Below, in pieces: positions 11,609-18,749 of a stretch of 64,000 nucleotides of DNA. Location: the NCBI RefSeq assembly GCF_902501965.1, contig NZ_CABWID010000002.1:1-64000 (forward strand), read 5' to 3'. Source of the stretch: Collinsella sp. AK_207A (GTDB lineage: Bacteria; Actinomycetota; Coriobacteriia; Coriobacteriales; Coriobacteriaceae). Made by a program: the position numbers and the translations under genes. A model generated the notes under the pieces. The model had not been told where the DNA came from and ran no database searches. It saw only the letters and a list, made by a program, of their open reading frames with translations. Position 1 is the first letter of the stretch, and every line of letters begins with the position of its first letter.

Positions 11609-12088
11609 CTATACCTCCGTCTTCTTCATAGTCTGGGTCATGACCTTCTTGGCGCTCTCCAACTGCATGCGCACGGAGGCGTCGCGGCGCTGACCACGGG
11701 CGGATAGGATGATGCCGCCGATGATGGAGGGATCAACGTGCTCGATCAGGAACACGTCTTCCTCCAGGTCGGCCTCGCACTTGCTCTTGATAAGCTCGCG
11801 CAGCTCGTCGTCGAGCGGAATCGCGGTGGTCACGTGGACGCCCACGATCTCCTTCTCGCCGTCGATCATGTCGCGGTACAGGTCGAGCACCTCGGGAAGC
11901 TTATCCAGGTCTCCGTTGCCGGCCATAGCCGAGAGAACCGAGAGGACCTCGGGGCTCGCATCGGCGTCGGCCTTCAGGGGCACGAGGTTCTCGTAGATGC
12001 GATCCTCCGAACGCGCAGCCTCGAGAAGCGTGCGCGCGTACGTTTCCAGCTTGCGACTCTCGACGCGGCTGGCCTCGTCCCTAGCCAT
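11609..12088 (-). CDS. atpH: ATP synthase delta subunit
   Basis: The peripheral-stalk cap joining F1 to the b subunits. At 159 residues it is slightly shorter than the usual ~177. The C-terminal block [17 protein letters not shown] and [23 protein letters not shown] (a shortened version of the family signature) identify it. Its start overlaps the end of atpF by 8 bases. Confidence 0.9.
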   Translation of the reverse strand: MARDEASRVESRKLETYARTLLEAARSEDRIYENLVPLKADADASPEVLSVLSAMAGNGDLDKLPEVLDLYRDMIDGEKEIVGVHVTTAIPLDDELRELIKSKCEADLEEDVFLIEHVDPSIIGGIILSARGQRRDASVRMQLESAKKVMTQTMKKTEV

Positions 12089-12680
12089 TCAGGCTACCCA
12101 CTTCCGCAATGTACTTCTTGATGAGCTCGCGCTGCTTCTCGTCATCGTCGGCCAGGCGCTCGCCCACGATCTTACCGGCCACGGCAACGGACACCTTAGC
12201 GATAGAGTCCGTGGCGTTAGCGTAGATGCGGCGCTGCTCGTCGGCCGCGCGATCGCGTGCCTTGGCGATGATGTCCTCCGCCTCGGCGTGCGCGTCGGCA
12301 ACGATGCGCGAACGCTCCTTCTCGGCGTCGGCGCGAGCGTTGAGCACGATCTCGGATGCCTTGCGGCGAGCGTCGGACACCACGGCGTCGGCCTCGGTGC
12401 GCGTCTCCACGGCGCGCGTCTTGATCTCCTCGGCCTCGTCGATGCTCTGCTGGATGGTCTTCTCGCGCTTCTCGAGCATCTCGAGAACCTTGGGCCAAGC
12501 AAACTTGCTGAGCAGGAAAAGGATGATCAAGAAGATCACCAGTGCGGGGATGAACTCCGCAGGCTTGGGGATCAGGATGTCCGCACCGGCCGCAGATTCT
12601 GTTTCGTCGGCAAATGCCGCAACCGGGGCCAGAACGGTCCCTGCGGCGGTTGCCAAGAAGCCAATGTGAACGCGTTTCAT
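12081..12680 (-). CDS. atpF: ATP synthase b subunit with N-terminal signal-like segment
   Basis: The membrane stator b subunit, 199 residues. One transmembrane helix (FIPALVIFLIILFLLSKFAW, near residues 44-63) is followed by the long charged coiled coil that reaches up F1. Unusually, residues 1-26 (MKRVHIGFLATAAGTVLAPV then AAFADE) look like a cleavable signal peptide or a second membrane segment. The start at 12680 has GGGAG seven bases upstream; starting later would lose the ribosome site. Only one b-type gene is present, so the stator is presumably a homodimer. Confidence 0.93.
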   Translation of the reverse strand: MKRVHIGFLATAAGTVLAPVAAFADETESAAGADILIPKPAEFIPALVIFLIILFLLSKFAWPKVLEMLEKREKTIQQSIDEAEEIKTRAVETRTEADAVVSDARRKASEIVLNARADAEKERSRIVADAHAEAEDIIAKARDRAADEQRRIYANATDSIAKVSVAVAGKIVGERLADDDEKQRELIKKYIAEVGSLNG

Positions 12681-12714
12681 TACGTCTCCCTCAAAGATAG
12701 GGGTGGTGACCGTG

Positions 12715-12927
12715 CTACTTGACGACGAGAGCGACAACGAAGCCGATCAGGGCCAGGGCCTCAGCAAAAGCGGAGCCCATGATGAAGACGGTGAACACGC
12801 GATCTTGCACCTCAGGCTGGCGAGCCATGGCGTTCGCAACGCCGAAAGCAGCAAGACCGATGGCAAGACCAGCGCCAATGACACCGAGGCCGTAACCGAT
12901 AACTCCCACGTTTCCTCCTTCGCTCAT
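12715..12927 (-). CDS. atpE: ATP synthase c subunit (proteolipid), proton type
   Basis: The 70-residue rotor-ring subunit with two helices joined by the conserved RQPE loop. The ion-carrying carboxylate is the Glu of SAFAEALALIGF in helix 2. Aligning on RQPE, the position of the sodium-binding Gln in helix 1 is Ile, and Ala follows the Glu where sodium enzymes have Ser or Thr. The ring is therefore inferred to carry H+, not Na+. The start at 12927 is preceded by GAAGG. Confidence 0.95.
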   Translation of the reverse strand: MSEGGNVGVIGYGLGVIGAGLAIGLAAFGVANAMARQPEVQDRVFTVFIMGSAFAEALALIGFVVALVVK

Positions 12928-13000
12928 GCGCCTTCCTTCATGGGCGCACTCGGATGCACGACGTATATCAAGCGCGTGTGGTGCGCGCCTGGTACCAAAA

Positions 13001-13798
13001 CTAGTGTCCCTCGGCCTCCGCGCCCTGGATGTACACGGCGGCGAGCACCGTGAACACATAGGCCTGGATGCAGGCGACGAACATCTCGATGGCGTAGATC
13101 ACCAACAGGATGGCGGCGAACGCCACCGCGGGCAGCGCGCCCAGCGCGCTCGAAGCCGTCACGTGCTGTAGCAGCGGCTCGGCAAAGAGCGTCACCATGA
13201 GGGCGAACGAACCCATGACGATATGGCCGGCGAACATGTTGCAGAACAGACGAACGGCCAGCGTGATGGGGCGCAGCAGGGTGGAGATGACCTCAATCAC
13301 CCAGATGAGCACGTTGAGCGGGAAGGCCACGCCTTTGGGCGCCAGGCTCTTGGCGTACCCCACAGCCCCGTGGTTCTTCATGCCCACGCCGATGAAGTAG
13401 ATAAAGGTGACGAGCGCCAGCGCCGCCGTAGTGGAGATGGTGCCGGAACCGGGCTTCATACCGGGGATGATGCCCACTACGTTGTTCACGAGGATGAAGA
13501 AGAACAACGTGGCCAGGAACGGGAAGTGCTTCTTCCAGGTAGGGCCGAGAATCTGCTTGCCCATGTCCTTGGAGACGAACTGCACGCACCACTCCATGGC
13601 GTTCATGAAGATGCCGTGGGGCACGAGCGAGAGACGGCGAACATAGGCGAATACCAGCACCAGAAGCACGATGGACGAGATGATCATCCAGAACGTGTAC
13701 TGGGTGATGCCCGACATGAGGTTGCCGATGACCGGGATGGAGACGAACTCCGATACCAGGTGGTTGATCTCGGACGGGAGCTTGTCGAACGCTTCCAC
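13001..13798 (-). CDS. atpB: ATP synthase a subunit
   Basis: The stator proton-channel subunit, 265 residues, with five to six predicted membrane helices. The essential arginine is in PITLAVRLFCNMFAGH, and NNVVGIIPG and AIEMFVACIQAYVFTVL match the family. Upstream is the AtpI-like gene, 21 bases away. Confidence 0.95.
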   Translation of the reverse strand: MEAFDKLPSEINHLVSEFVSIPVIGNLMSGITQYTFWMIISSIVLLVLVFAYVRRLSLVPHGIFMNAMEWCVQFVSKDMGKQILGPTWKKHFPFLATLFFFILVNNVVGIIPGMKPGSGTISTTAALALVTFIYFIGVGMKNHGAVGYAKSLAPKGVAFPLNVLIWVIEVISTLLRPITLAVRLFCNMFAGHIVMGSFALMVTLFAEPLLQHVTASSALGALPAVAFAAILLVIYAIEMFVACIQAYVFTVLAAVYIQGAEAEGH

Positions 13799-13819
13799 TC
13801 TTCCGCCTTTCCTACAAAC

Positions 13820-14122
13820 CTACGTGCGCGCGATCATCGCGCACGCCAGAACGACCCAACACACGAGGAAGGCCACGAGCTCCCCCACCAGATACGCCAG
13901 CAGCGCGGCAGACGCAAGCAGGTGGACGAGCAGGACTCCTCCCACGAGTACCACGAACGATACCGTCACGCCAAGGAACCCCTTGGTCATGCTGGCATCG
14001 CAGCGATGGCGCACTACGGGCAGCAGGACCAGCAGCAGGACCGCAAAGCTCACGACCCCCGTTGCCAAACCGCCCACGAGAAACGGTAGGTGCATCTCTA
14101 CATCGAACACCAAGTTCTGCAC
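13820..14122 (-). CDS. Small membrane protein, AtpI-like by position
   Basis: A 100-residue protein with three to four hydrophobic helices, first gene of the atp operon. Position and topology fit AtpI (subunit I), a poorly conserved accessory protein for c-ring assembly or Mg uptake; sequence alone does not prove it. The start is GTG at 14122 with a GGGGAAAG purine run upstream. Another frame through the same bases is Arg/Ala-rich and unlikely to be coded. Confidence 0.7.
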   Translation of the reverse strand: MQNLVFDVEMHLPFLVGGLATGVVSFAVLLLVLLPVVRHRCDASMTKGFLGVTVSFVVLVGGVLLVHLLASAALLAYLVGELVAFLVCWVVLACAMIART

Positions 14123-14164
14123 GAGCTTTCCCCACTCATTGCTCGCTCCCCGCGCGTACAGGAC

Positions 14165-14170
14165 ATTCTA
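14165..14170 (-). promoter_or_regulatory. Probable -10 box of the atp operon
   Basis: On the minus strand TGGCTAGAAT gives an extended -10 (TAGAAT preceded by TG), about 43 bases before the GTG start of the first atp gene. A possible -35 (TTGCGC) lies about 15 bases further upstream; spacing is short. Confidence 0.45.
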
Positions 14171-14281
14171 GCCATTTTCGGTTCCGCGCAACCGTCATTT
14201 GCCGATTGGCATCGATGCGCAACACATCAATGCGGTTTCGCCGAATATCCCACCGCCCACGGGAAGCGCCATTCAAACTTT

Positions 14282-14297
14282 CTCTACATTTGTAGAG
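14282..14297. promoter_or_regulatory. Perfect 7-2-7 palindrome upstream of the atp operon
   Basis: CTCTACA-TT-TGTAGAG is a perfect inverted repeat in the 196-base gap between rpiB and the atp operon. Its core TACA-N2-TGTA is the operator form bound by CopY/BlaI-family repressors. Its distance of about 110 bases from the -10 box at 14165 leaves its role open. Confidence 0.4.
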
Positions 14298-14318
14298 TTA
14301 CGAGTGCTCCGTTCGGCG

Positions 14319-14807
14319 CTAGACCGCCGGGTGAACCGCCGGACGCGCCACCGGTTTGACCTTGCCCGTGGTGTCGAGCTTCATGATCTTGGCGACGCGC
14401 TGGGCATGGCGGCCGCCCTCGAACTCCGAGGTCAGGAACACGCGGACGATCTCGCGGTTGACTTCCGGGTCCACAAAGCGACCGGACAGGCCGATCACGT
14501 TGCCGTCGTTGTGGCGACGGAAGAGGTCGGCGAACTCAGGCGTGGTGATGGAGCTGGCGCGCACGCCGGCAACCTTGTCGGCGGCGATGGCGATGCCGAT
14601 GCCCGTGCCGCACACGCACACGCCACGGTCGGCGTCGCCGGCGGCCACGCAGCGGGCGACCTTCTCGCCGTAGTCGGGGTAATCGCAGCGGGCATCGGAA
14701 TCGGGACCGAGGTCGATGACCTCGTGGCCGAGCTCGTTGGCGATATAGGACTTGAGCATCTGCTTCTGCTCAAAGCCCGCGTGGTCTGATCCAATGGCGA
14801 TACGCAT
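14319..14807 (-). CDS. rpiB: Ribose-5-phosphate isomerase B
   Basis: A 162-residue RpiB/LacA-family isomerase that interconverts ribose 5-phosphate and ribulose 5-phosphate. IGSDHAGFEQK opens the protein, the active-site cysteine is in CVCGTGIGIAIAADKV, and RRHNDGNVIGLSGR contributes phosphate binding. The start at 14807 has AAAGGA at good spacing and puts MRIAIGSDHAG at the N-terminus as in the family. It is separated from glpK by about 135 bases and ends before the atp promoter region. Confidence 0.94.
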   Translation of the reverse strand: MRIAIGSDHAGFEQKQMLKSYIANELGHEVIDLGPDSDARCDYPDYGEKVARCVAAGDADRGVCVCGTGIGIAIAADKVAGVRASSITTPEFADLFRRHNDGNVIGLSGRFVDPEVNREIVRVFLTSEFEGGRHAQRVAKIMKLDTTGKVKPVARPAVHPAV

Positions 14808-14942
14808 GAGTAAGTCCTTTCGTTGCGATACGCACGGCACGAATCCTACTGTAGCATGCCGCCCCGGCCCCATCTCTGGAAGCTCGGCCACGAATCGGCA
14901 TCTCATTTTTCCCGAAGGGATAAGTCCCGTGGATCGCGGTGT

Positions 14943-16484
14943 CTACTGGATGACGGTACGGCTCCGCGCCACCGCATCGTGCCAACCGGAGAGCAGCTGC
15001 GCCATGACGATGGGGTCCCCCGCCGGCTCGAAGCGTCTGCCATGCCCCAGGTTCTGCTGCAGCTCCTCGCGGTCCTCCCAGTACCCCACCGCAAGACCCG
15101 CGAGGTACGCTGCGCCGAGCGCCGTGGTCTCCACGGACTCCGGCTGCACCACCGGGATGTCGAGCAGATCGGCTTGGAACTGCATGATGAAGCCGTTCTT
15201 GGCGCTCCCGCCATCTACCGAGAGGCTCGTGAGCTTGCGCCCCGCGTCCGCCTCCATAGCGCGCAGCACGTCGTAGGTCTGGTAGGCCATGGACTCGCAC
15301 GCCGCCCGCACGACGGACGCCCGACCGGAAGCCCCGGTGAGGCCGTAGAGCAGGCCCCGCGAACCCGGGTCCCACCAAGGCGCGCCCAGGCCGCTGAAAC
15401 CGGGGACCAGGTAGCACCCGCCGTTGTCGGGAATCGAGTTTGCGATCTCCTCTGTCTCATCCACCCTGCCGATGATACCCAGGTTGTCGCGCAACCAGGT
15501 GATCACGGACCCGGCGTGGAAGATGGAGCCCTCGAGCGCGTAGTCGATGCGCCCGCCCTCGGCGATACCGATGGTGGCGAGCAGGCCGTGCTCGGACTCC
15601 ACCACGGTACCCCCGGTATTCATGAGCATGAAGCAGCCCGTACCGTACGTGTTCTTGGTATCGCCTGGCTCAAAGCAACAATGGCCGAAGAGCGAAGCCT
15701 GCTGGTCGCCCGCCACGCCGGTGATGCGCGGACTGTGGGTCATGATCTCGGGCGAGACGCGGCCGAAGTCGCCGGAGCTCCAGCGAACCTCCGGAAGCAT
15801 GGCGACCGGAATGTCGAGCATGTCCAGCAACTCTTGATCCCACTCGAGCGTGTGGATGTTGAAGAGCATGGTGCGGCTGGCGTTGGTGTAGTCCGTGGCA
15901 TGGACCACCCCGCCCGTCAGGTTGAAGATGAGCCAGGTGTCGATGGTTCCGAAGATGAGGTTGCCGGCACGCGCTGCCTCGCGGGCGCCGTCCACGTTGT
16001 CGAGGACCCACTTCACCTTAGTGCCCGAGAAGTACGCATCGGGCTTCAAGCCGGTCTTCGCCCGAATCGTGTTCTCGAACCCCGCGCGCACGAGCTCGTC
16101 TGCCATGGGCGCGGTGCGGCGGCACTGCCACACGATAGCGTTATGGATGGGCTGACCGCTGTCGCGATCCCACACCACCGTGGTCTCGCGCTGGTTGGCG
16201 ATGCCGATGGCGGCGATGGCGTCGGAATGGATGCCGCTTTTGAACTGGACCTCCATCATGACGGCGATTTGGGCCGCCAGGATTTCCATCGGGTCCTGCT
16301 CAACCCAACCGGGGTGCGGGTAGATGTTCTTGATGTGACGCCGCGCGCTGGCGACGATGATGCCGTACTCGTCCACGATGAGCGCGCGCACGGACGTGGT
16401 GCCCGAATCGAGCGCCATGACATATTGCGTCTTGCCGGGATAATCGTCCTCGACAAGTCCGAGACCCTTGAACGTGAGCGCCAT
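14943..16484 (-). CDS. glpK: Glycerol kinase
   Basis: A full-length FGGY-family glycerol kinase, 513 residues, making sn-glycerol 3-phosphate from glycerol and ATP. VMALDSGTTSVRALI opens the ATPase fold; GWVEQDPMEI, ANQRETTVVWD, IVWQCRRTA and the C-terminal SVDGGSAKNGFIMQFQADLL are typical. It has an N-terminal extension of about 20 residues compared with E. coli GlpK. The start at 16484 follows AGGGGG. The gene begins 8 bases after tsaC, so the two are co-transcribed. No glycerol facilitator or G3P dehydrogenase gene is adjacent. Confidence 0.93.
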   Translation of the reverse strand: MALTFKGLGLVEDDYPGKTQYVMALDSGTTSVRALIVDEYGIIVASARRHIKNIYPHPGWVEQDPMEILAAQIAVMMEVQFKSGIHSDAIAAIGIANQRETTVVWDRDSGQPIHNAIVWQCRRTAPMADELVRAGFENTIRAKTGLKPDAYFSGTKVKWVLDNVDGAREAARAGNLIFGTIDTWLIFNLTGGVVHATDYTNASRTMLFNIHTLEWDQELLDMLDIPVAMLPEVRWSSGDFGRVSPEIMTHSPRITGVAGDQQASLFGHCCFEPGDTKNTYGTGCFMLMNTGGTVVESEHGLLATIGIAEGGRIDYALEGSIFHAGSVITWLRDNLGIIGRVDETEEIANSIPDNGGCYLVPGFSGLGAPWWDPGSRGLLYGLTGASGRASVVRAACESMAYQTYDVLRAMEADAGRKLTSLSVDGGSAKNGFIMQFQADLLDIPVVQPESVETTALGAAYLAGLAVGYWEDREELQQNLGHGRRFEPAGDPIVMAQLLSGWHDAVARSRTVIQ

Positions 16485-16492
16485 GGTGCCCC

Positions 16493-17239
16493 CTATTCGT
16501 TCCGCAGGCCAGAAGCCCGCGGTATCGTGTCGTCGGCGCGTTTGCAGGCGTCTGCCGGCAGACCCAGCGCCTCGAGGATGTCCTTTTCGGCAAGCGCCCC
16601 CTGACGCAGGATGCGCGGCTCGCCCGAAGCAAGCGAGACGATGGTCGAAGCGTCGCGGCACCTGGTGGGGCCCGCGTCGATGGCAACGTCCACACCGGCG
16701 AGCACGCGAGGCTCCACCTCGGCAAAGGAGGCGGGGGCTGGGGCGCCATGCGTGTTGGCGCTCGTAACCGCAAGCGGGGACCCGCAGGCCGCGATAAGGT
16801 TCAGGATGGCGGGGCACGCACTCGCGCGCAGTGCCACCGTGCCGTCCGCCGCCTGCATGAAGGAGGGAACCGCCGGGGACGCCTTCACAATCAGGGTAAG
16901 GGCACCGGGCCAGAAGGCGCGGGCGAGCTCGCGCGTACGCGCATCGACCCCCACACCAAAGACATCCAAGGCGGCGGGTCCATCAACAAGCCAAGCCACG
17001 GTCTGGGCGAGGTCGCGATGCTTGAGGGAGAAGATGCGACGATAGCCGGTGACGGGGGCGGGCATGGCCGCAGCGGCGGGATCGGCGCCAGCAAAGGCGG
17101 CCACCGAGACGCCCACGCCGTAGACCGTCTCGGTGGGAAGGAGGGCGAGCGCGCCTGCGCGCAGTTCGTCAGCAGCGCGCTTGATGACGAGCGGACTCGG
17201 CGAGGCAGCGCTGCCGTCGATACGGTAGATGGTTCTCAT
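16493..17239 (-). CDS. tsaC: Sua5/YciO/YrdC family, threonylcarbamoyl-AMP synthase
   Basis: A 248-residue YrdC-domain protein that makes threonylcarbamoyl-AMP from threonine, bicarbonate and ATP for the t6A37 tRNA modification. Family motifs: LLPTETVYGVG near residue 35, RRIFSLKHRD (usual form KxRP), FWPGALTLIVKA, and LAVTSANTHGAPA. The last segment AIDAGPTRCRDASTIVSL is also diagnostic. No C-terminal Sua5 domain. The loop after VYGVG has an Ala-rich insert. Start at 17239 with GGGAG upstream. It is paired with glpK by an 8-base gap, with no obvious functional link; prmC lies upstream. Confidence 0.88.
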   Translation of the reverse strand: MRTIYRIDGSAASPSPLVIKRAADELRAGALALLPTETVYGVGVSVAAFAGADPAAAAMPAPVTGYRRIFSLKHRDLAQTVAWLVDGPAALDVFGVGVDARTRELARAFWPGALTLIVKASPAVPSFMQAADGTVALRASACPAILNLIAACGSPLAVTSANTHGAPAPASFAEVEPRVLAGVDVAIDAGPTRCRDASTIVSLASGEPRILRQGALAEKDILEALGLPADACKRADDTIPRASGLRNE

Positions 17240-17409
17240 GGGCGTCTCCCTCCCCTCGCGCACGCACCGGACGGCATACTCGTTCCATCCGGCGTATTAT
17301 CTCATGCACGTGTGTCCGCGACCGGAGAGGAACGGATCAAACCCGTCAGCGGAGGACAGCTGCCGTTAAGGGGGGCAAGAACGTGACAGTTTTGAGGAGA
17401 ACGGACTTC

Positions 17410-18525
17410 TTACGGACGGCGGGCGAGGATGATGCGGGGGCGACCGGTGAGGTCGTTCACCACGCGCACATCGGCAAAGCCCGCTGAGAGGCACAGGTTC
17501 GCCGCGGCGTTCAAGGACCCTTCGTAGAGCTCGCAAGCGAGCAGGCCGCCCGGTCGCAACATGCCGGGCGCGGCATCCACGATGCGGCGGAACAAATCAA
17601 GCCCGTCTACACCGCTCTCGAGGGCGAGGCGCGGCTCATAGCGGGAGACCTCCTCGGGAAGGCGCGCCATCACCGCCGTGGGGATGTAGGGTGGATTCGA
17701 GATGAGCAGATCGAAGGTGCCCCGCTCCTCATCTTGAATAGGGTCAACCAAATCGCCCTGGCGGAACACGGCGGCGTCGGCGGCGATGCCGAGGTTGTCG
17801 CGGTTGCGCATGGCAAGCGCCACGGCCCGGGGTTCAACGTCTGTAGCGATGCACGTAGCCCGACCGGGTCGTTCCGCCGCGAGCGAGAGCGAGATGCAGC
17901 CCGTGCCGCAACCGATCTCGAGCACGCGCGCCTGGCGCGGAGCCTCCTGCGGCGGCTGCGAATCCGCTTCGGGCGCCGGGAGGGCTGATGCCGCCGAGAC
18001 CTCGGCAGCCTGGGCGTCGTCGATTCCCGCGCCGCCTCCGAAGTCGACGGGAGCCGCGGCCACCTGGGCGGCGCGCTCGGCGCTGACCTCCCGAGCCGCT
18101 TCCTCCTCGCGGCGGGCCTCCTCGACCTGGGCGTTCCAAGGAAGCTCCGCGCGGGGGCGCGCATCCTCCGCGCCGAGCACCTCGGCATCCAGGTACGACA
18201 GCGCCTCCTCCACGAGCATCTCGGTCTCAGGCCGCGGAATGAGCACACCCGGCGCGCAGGCAATGGTGAGGGTCCGGAACTGCGTATCGCCCGTGATGTA
18301 CTGAAGCGGTTCGCCCTTCATGCGACGCACCACGAAATCGTGCATGATATCCAGCTCGTCTTGCGAGAGCGGGCGGTCGTGGTTCATGTACAGCTCCACG
18401 CGCGACATGCCCGTTACAGAGGACAGCATCCACTCGGCCGAAAGCCGCGCCCGATCGCGCCCCTTGTCCTTGAGATAGTCGCGCGTCCAGTCCAGGCACC
18501 GCTTGATGGTCCACGTCTCGCCCAT
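17410..18525 (-). CDS. prmC: Peptide chain release factor N5-glutamine methyltransferase with Ala/Glu-rich insert
   Basis: PrmC/HemK methylates the GGQ glutamine of release factors using SAM. The N-terminal helical domain (residues 1-85), the substrate region GVLIPRPETEMLVEE (residues 93-107), the SAM motif LEIGCGTGCISLS (202-214) and the catalytic NPPY (277-280) are all present. At 371 residues it is about 90 longer than normal. The extra length is one low-complexity block rich in Ala, Glu and Pro at about residues 116-198, between the substrate motif and the SAM motif, and the frame is open through it. The start at 18525 puts the helical domain at the N-terminus; the sequence upstream of it is not PrmC-like. 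No prfA is seen beside it. Confidence 0.9.
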   Translation of the reverse strand: MGETWTIKRCLDWTRDYLKDKGRDRARLSAEWMLSSVTGMSRVELYMNHDRPLSQDELDIMHDFVVRRMKGEPLQYITGDTQFRTLTIACAPGVLIPRPETEMLVEEALSYLDAEVLGAEDARPRAELPWNAQVEEARREEEAAREVSAERAAQVAAAPVDFGGGAGIDDAQAAEVSAASALPAPEADSQPPQEAPRQARVLEIGCGTGCISLSLAAERPGRATCIATDVEPRAVALAMRNRDNLGIAADAAVFRQGDLVDPIQDEERGTFDLLISNPPYIPTAVMARLPEEVSRYEPRLALESGVDGLDLFRRIVDAAPGMLRPGGLLACELYEGSLNAAANLCLSAGFADVRVVNDLTGRPRIILARRP

Positions 18526-18749
18526 AACGTTCCGCCCTCTCTCCTGCATCGGGTGGCGCGCCGGAGGCTTTGCCCCGCTCGATGCCACCGTACCGGCTTC
18601 GTGCATGCGAGATTCTACCGTGCGAAGGACAGCCACGACCAAATTGGCCGTGGTCAGACCGAAGTTCACGCGAGAGGGCACTCATCTGCGCGCAGATTAC
18701 GACGAATCTCCCCCGAATCTACGTTCAAGCGGGCGGCCACCTCGTCGGA

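Noticed and set aside
12715-12927. Sodium-type c ring
   Set aside because: The helix-1 Gln and the Ser/Thr after the Glu needed for Na+ binding are Ile and Ala here.
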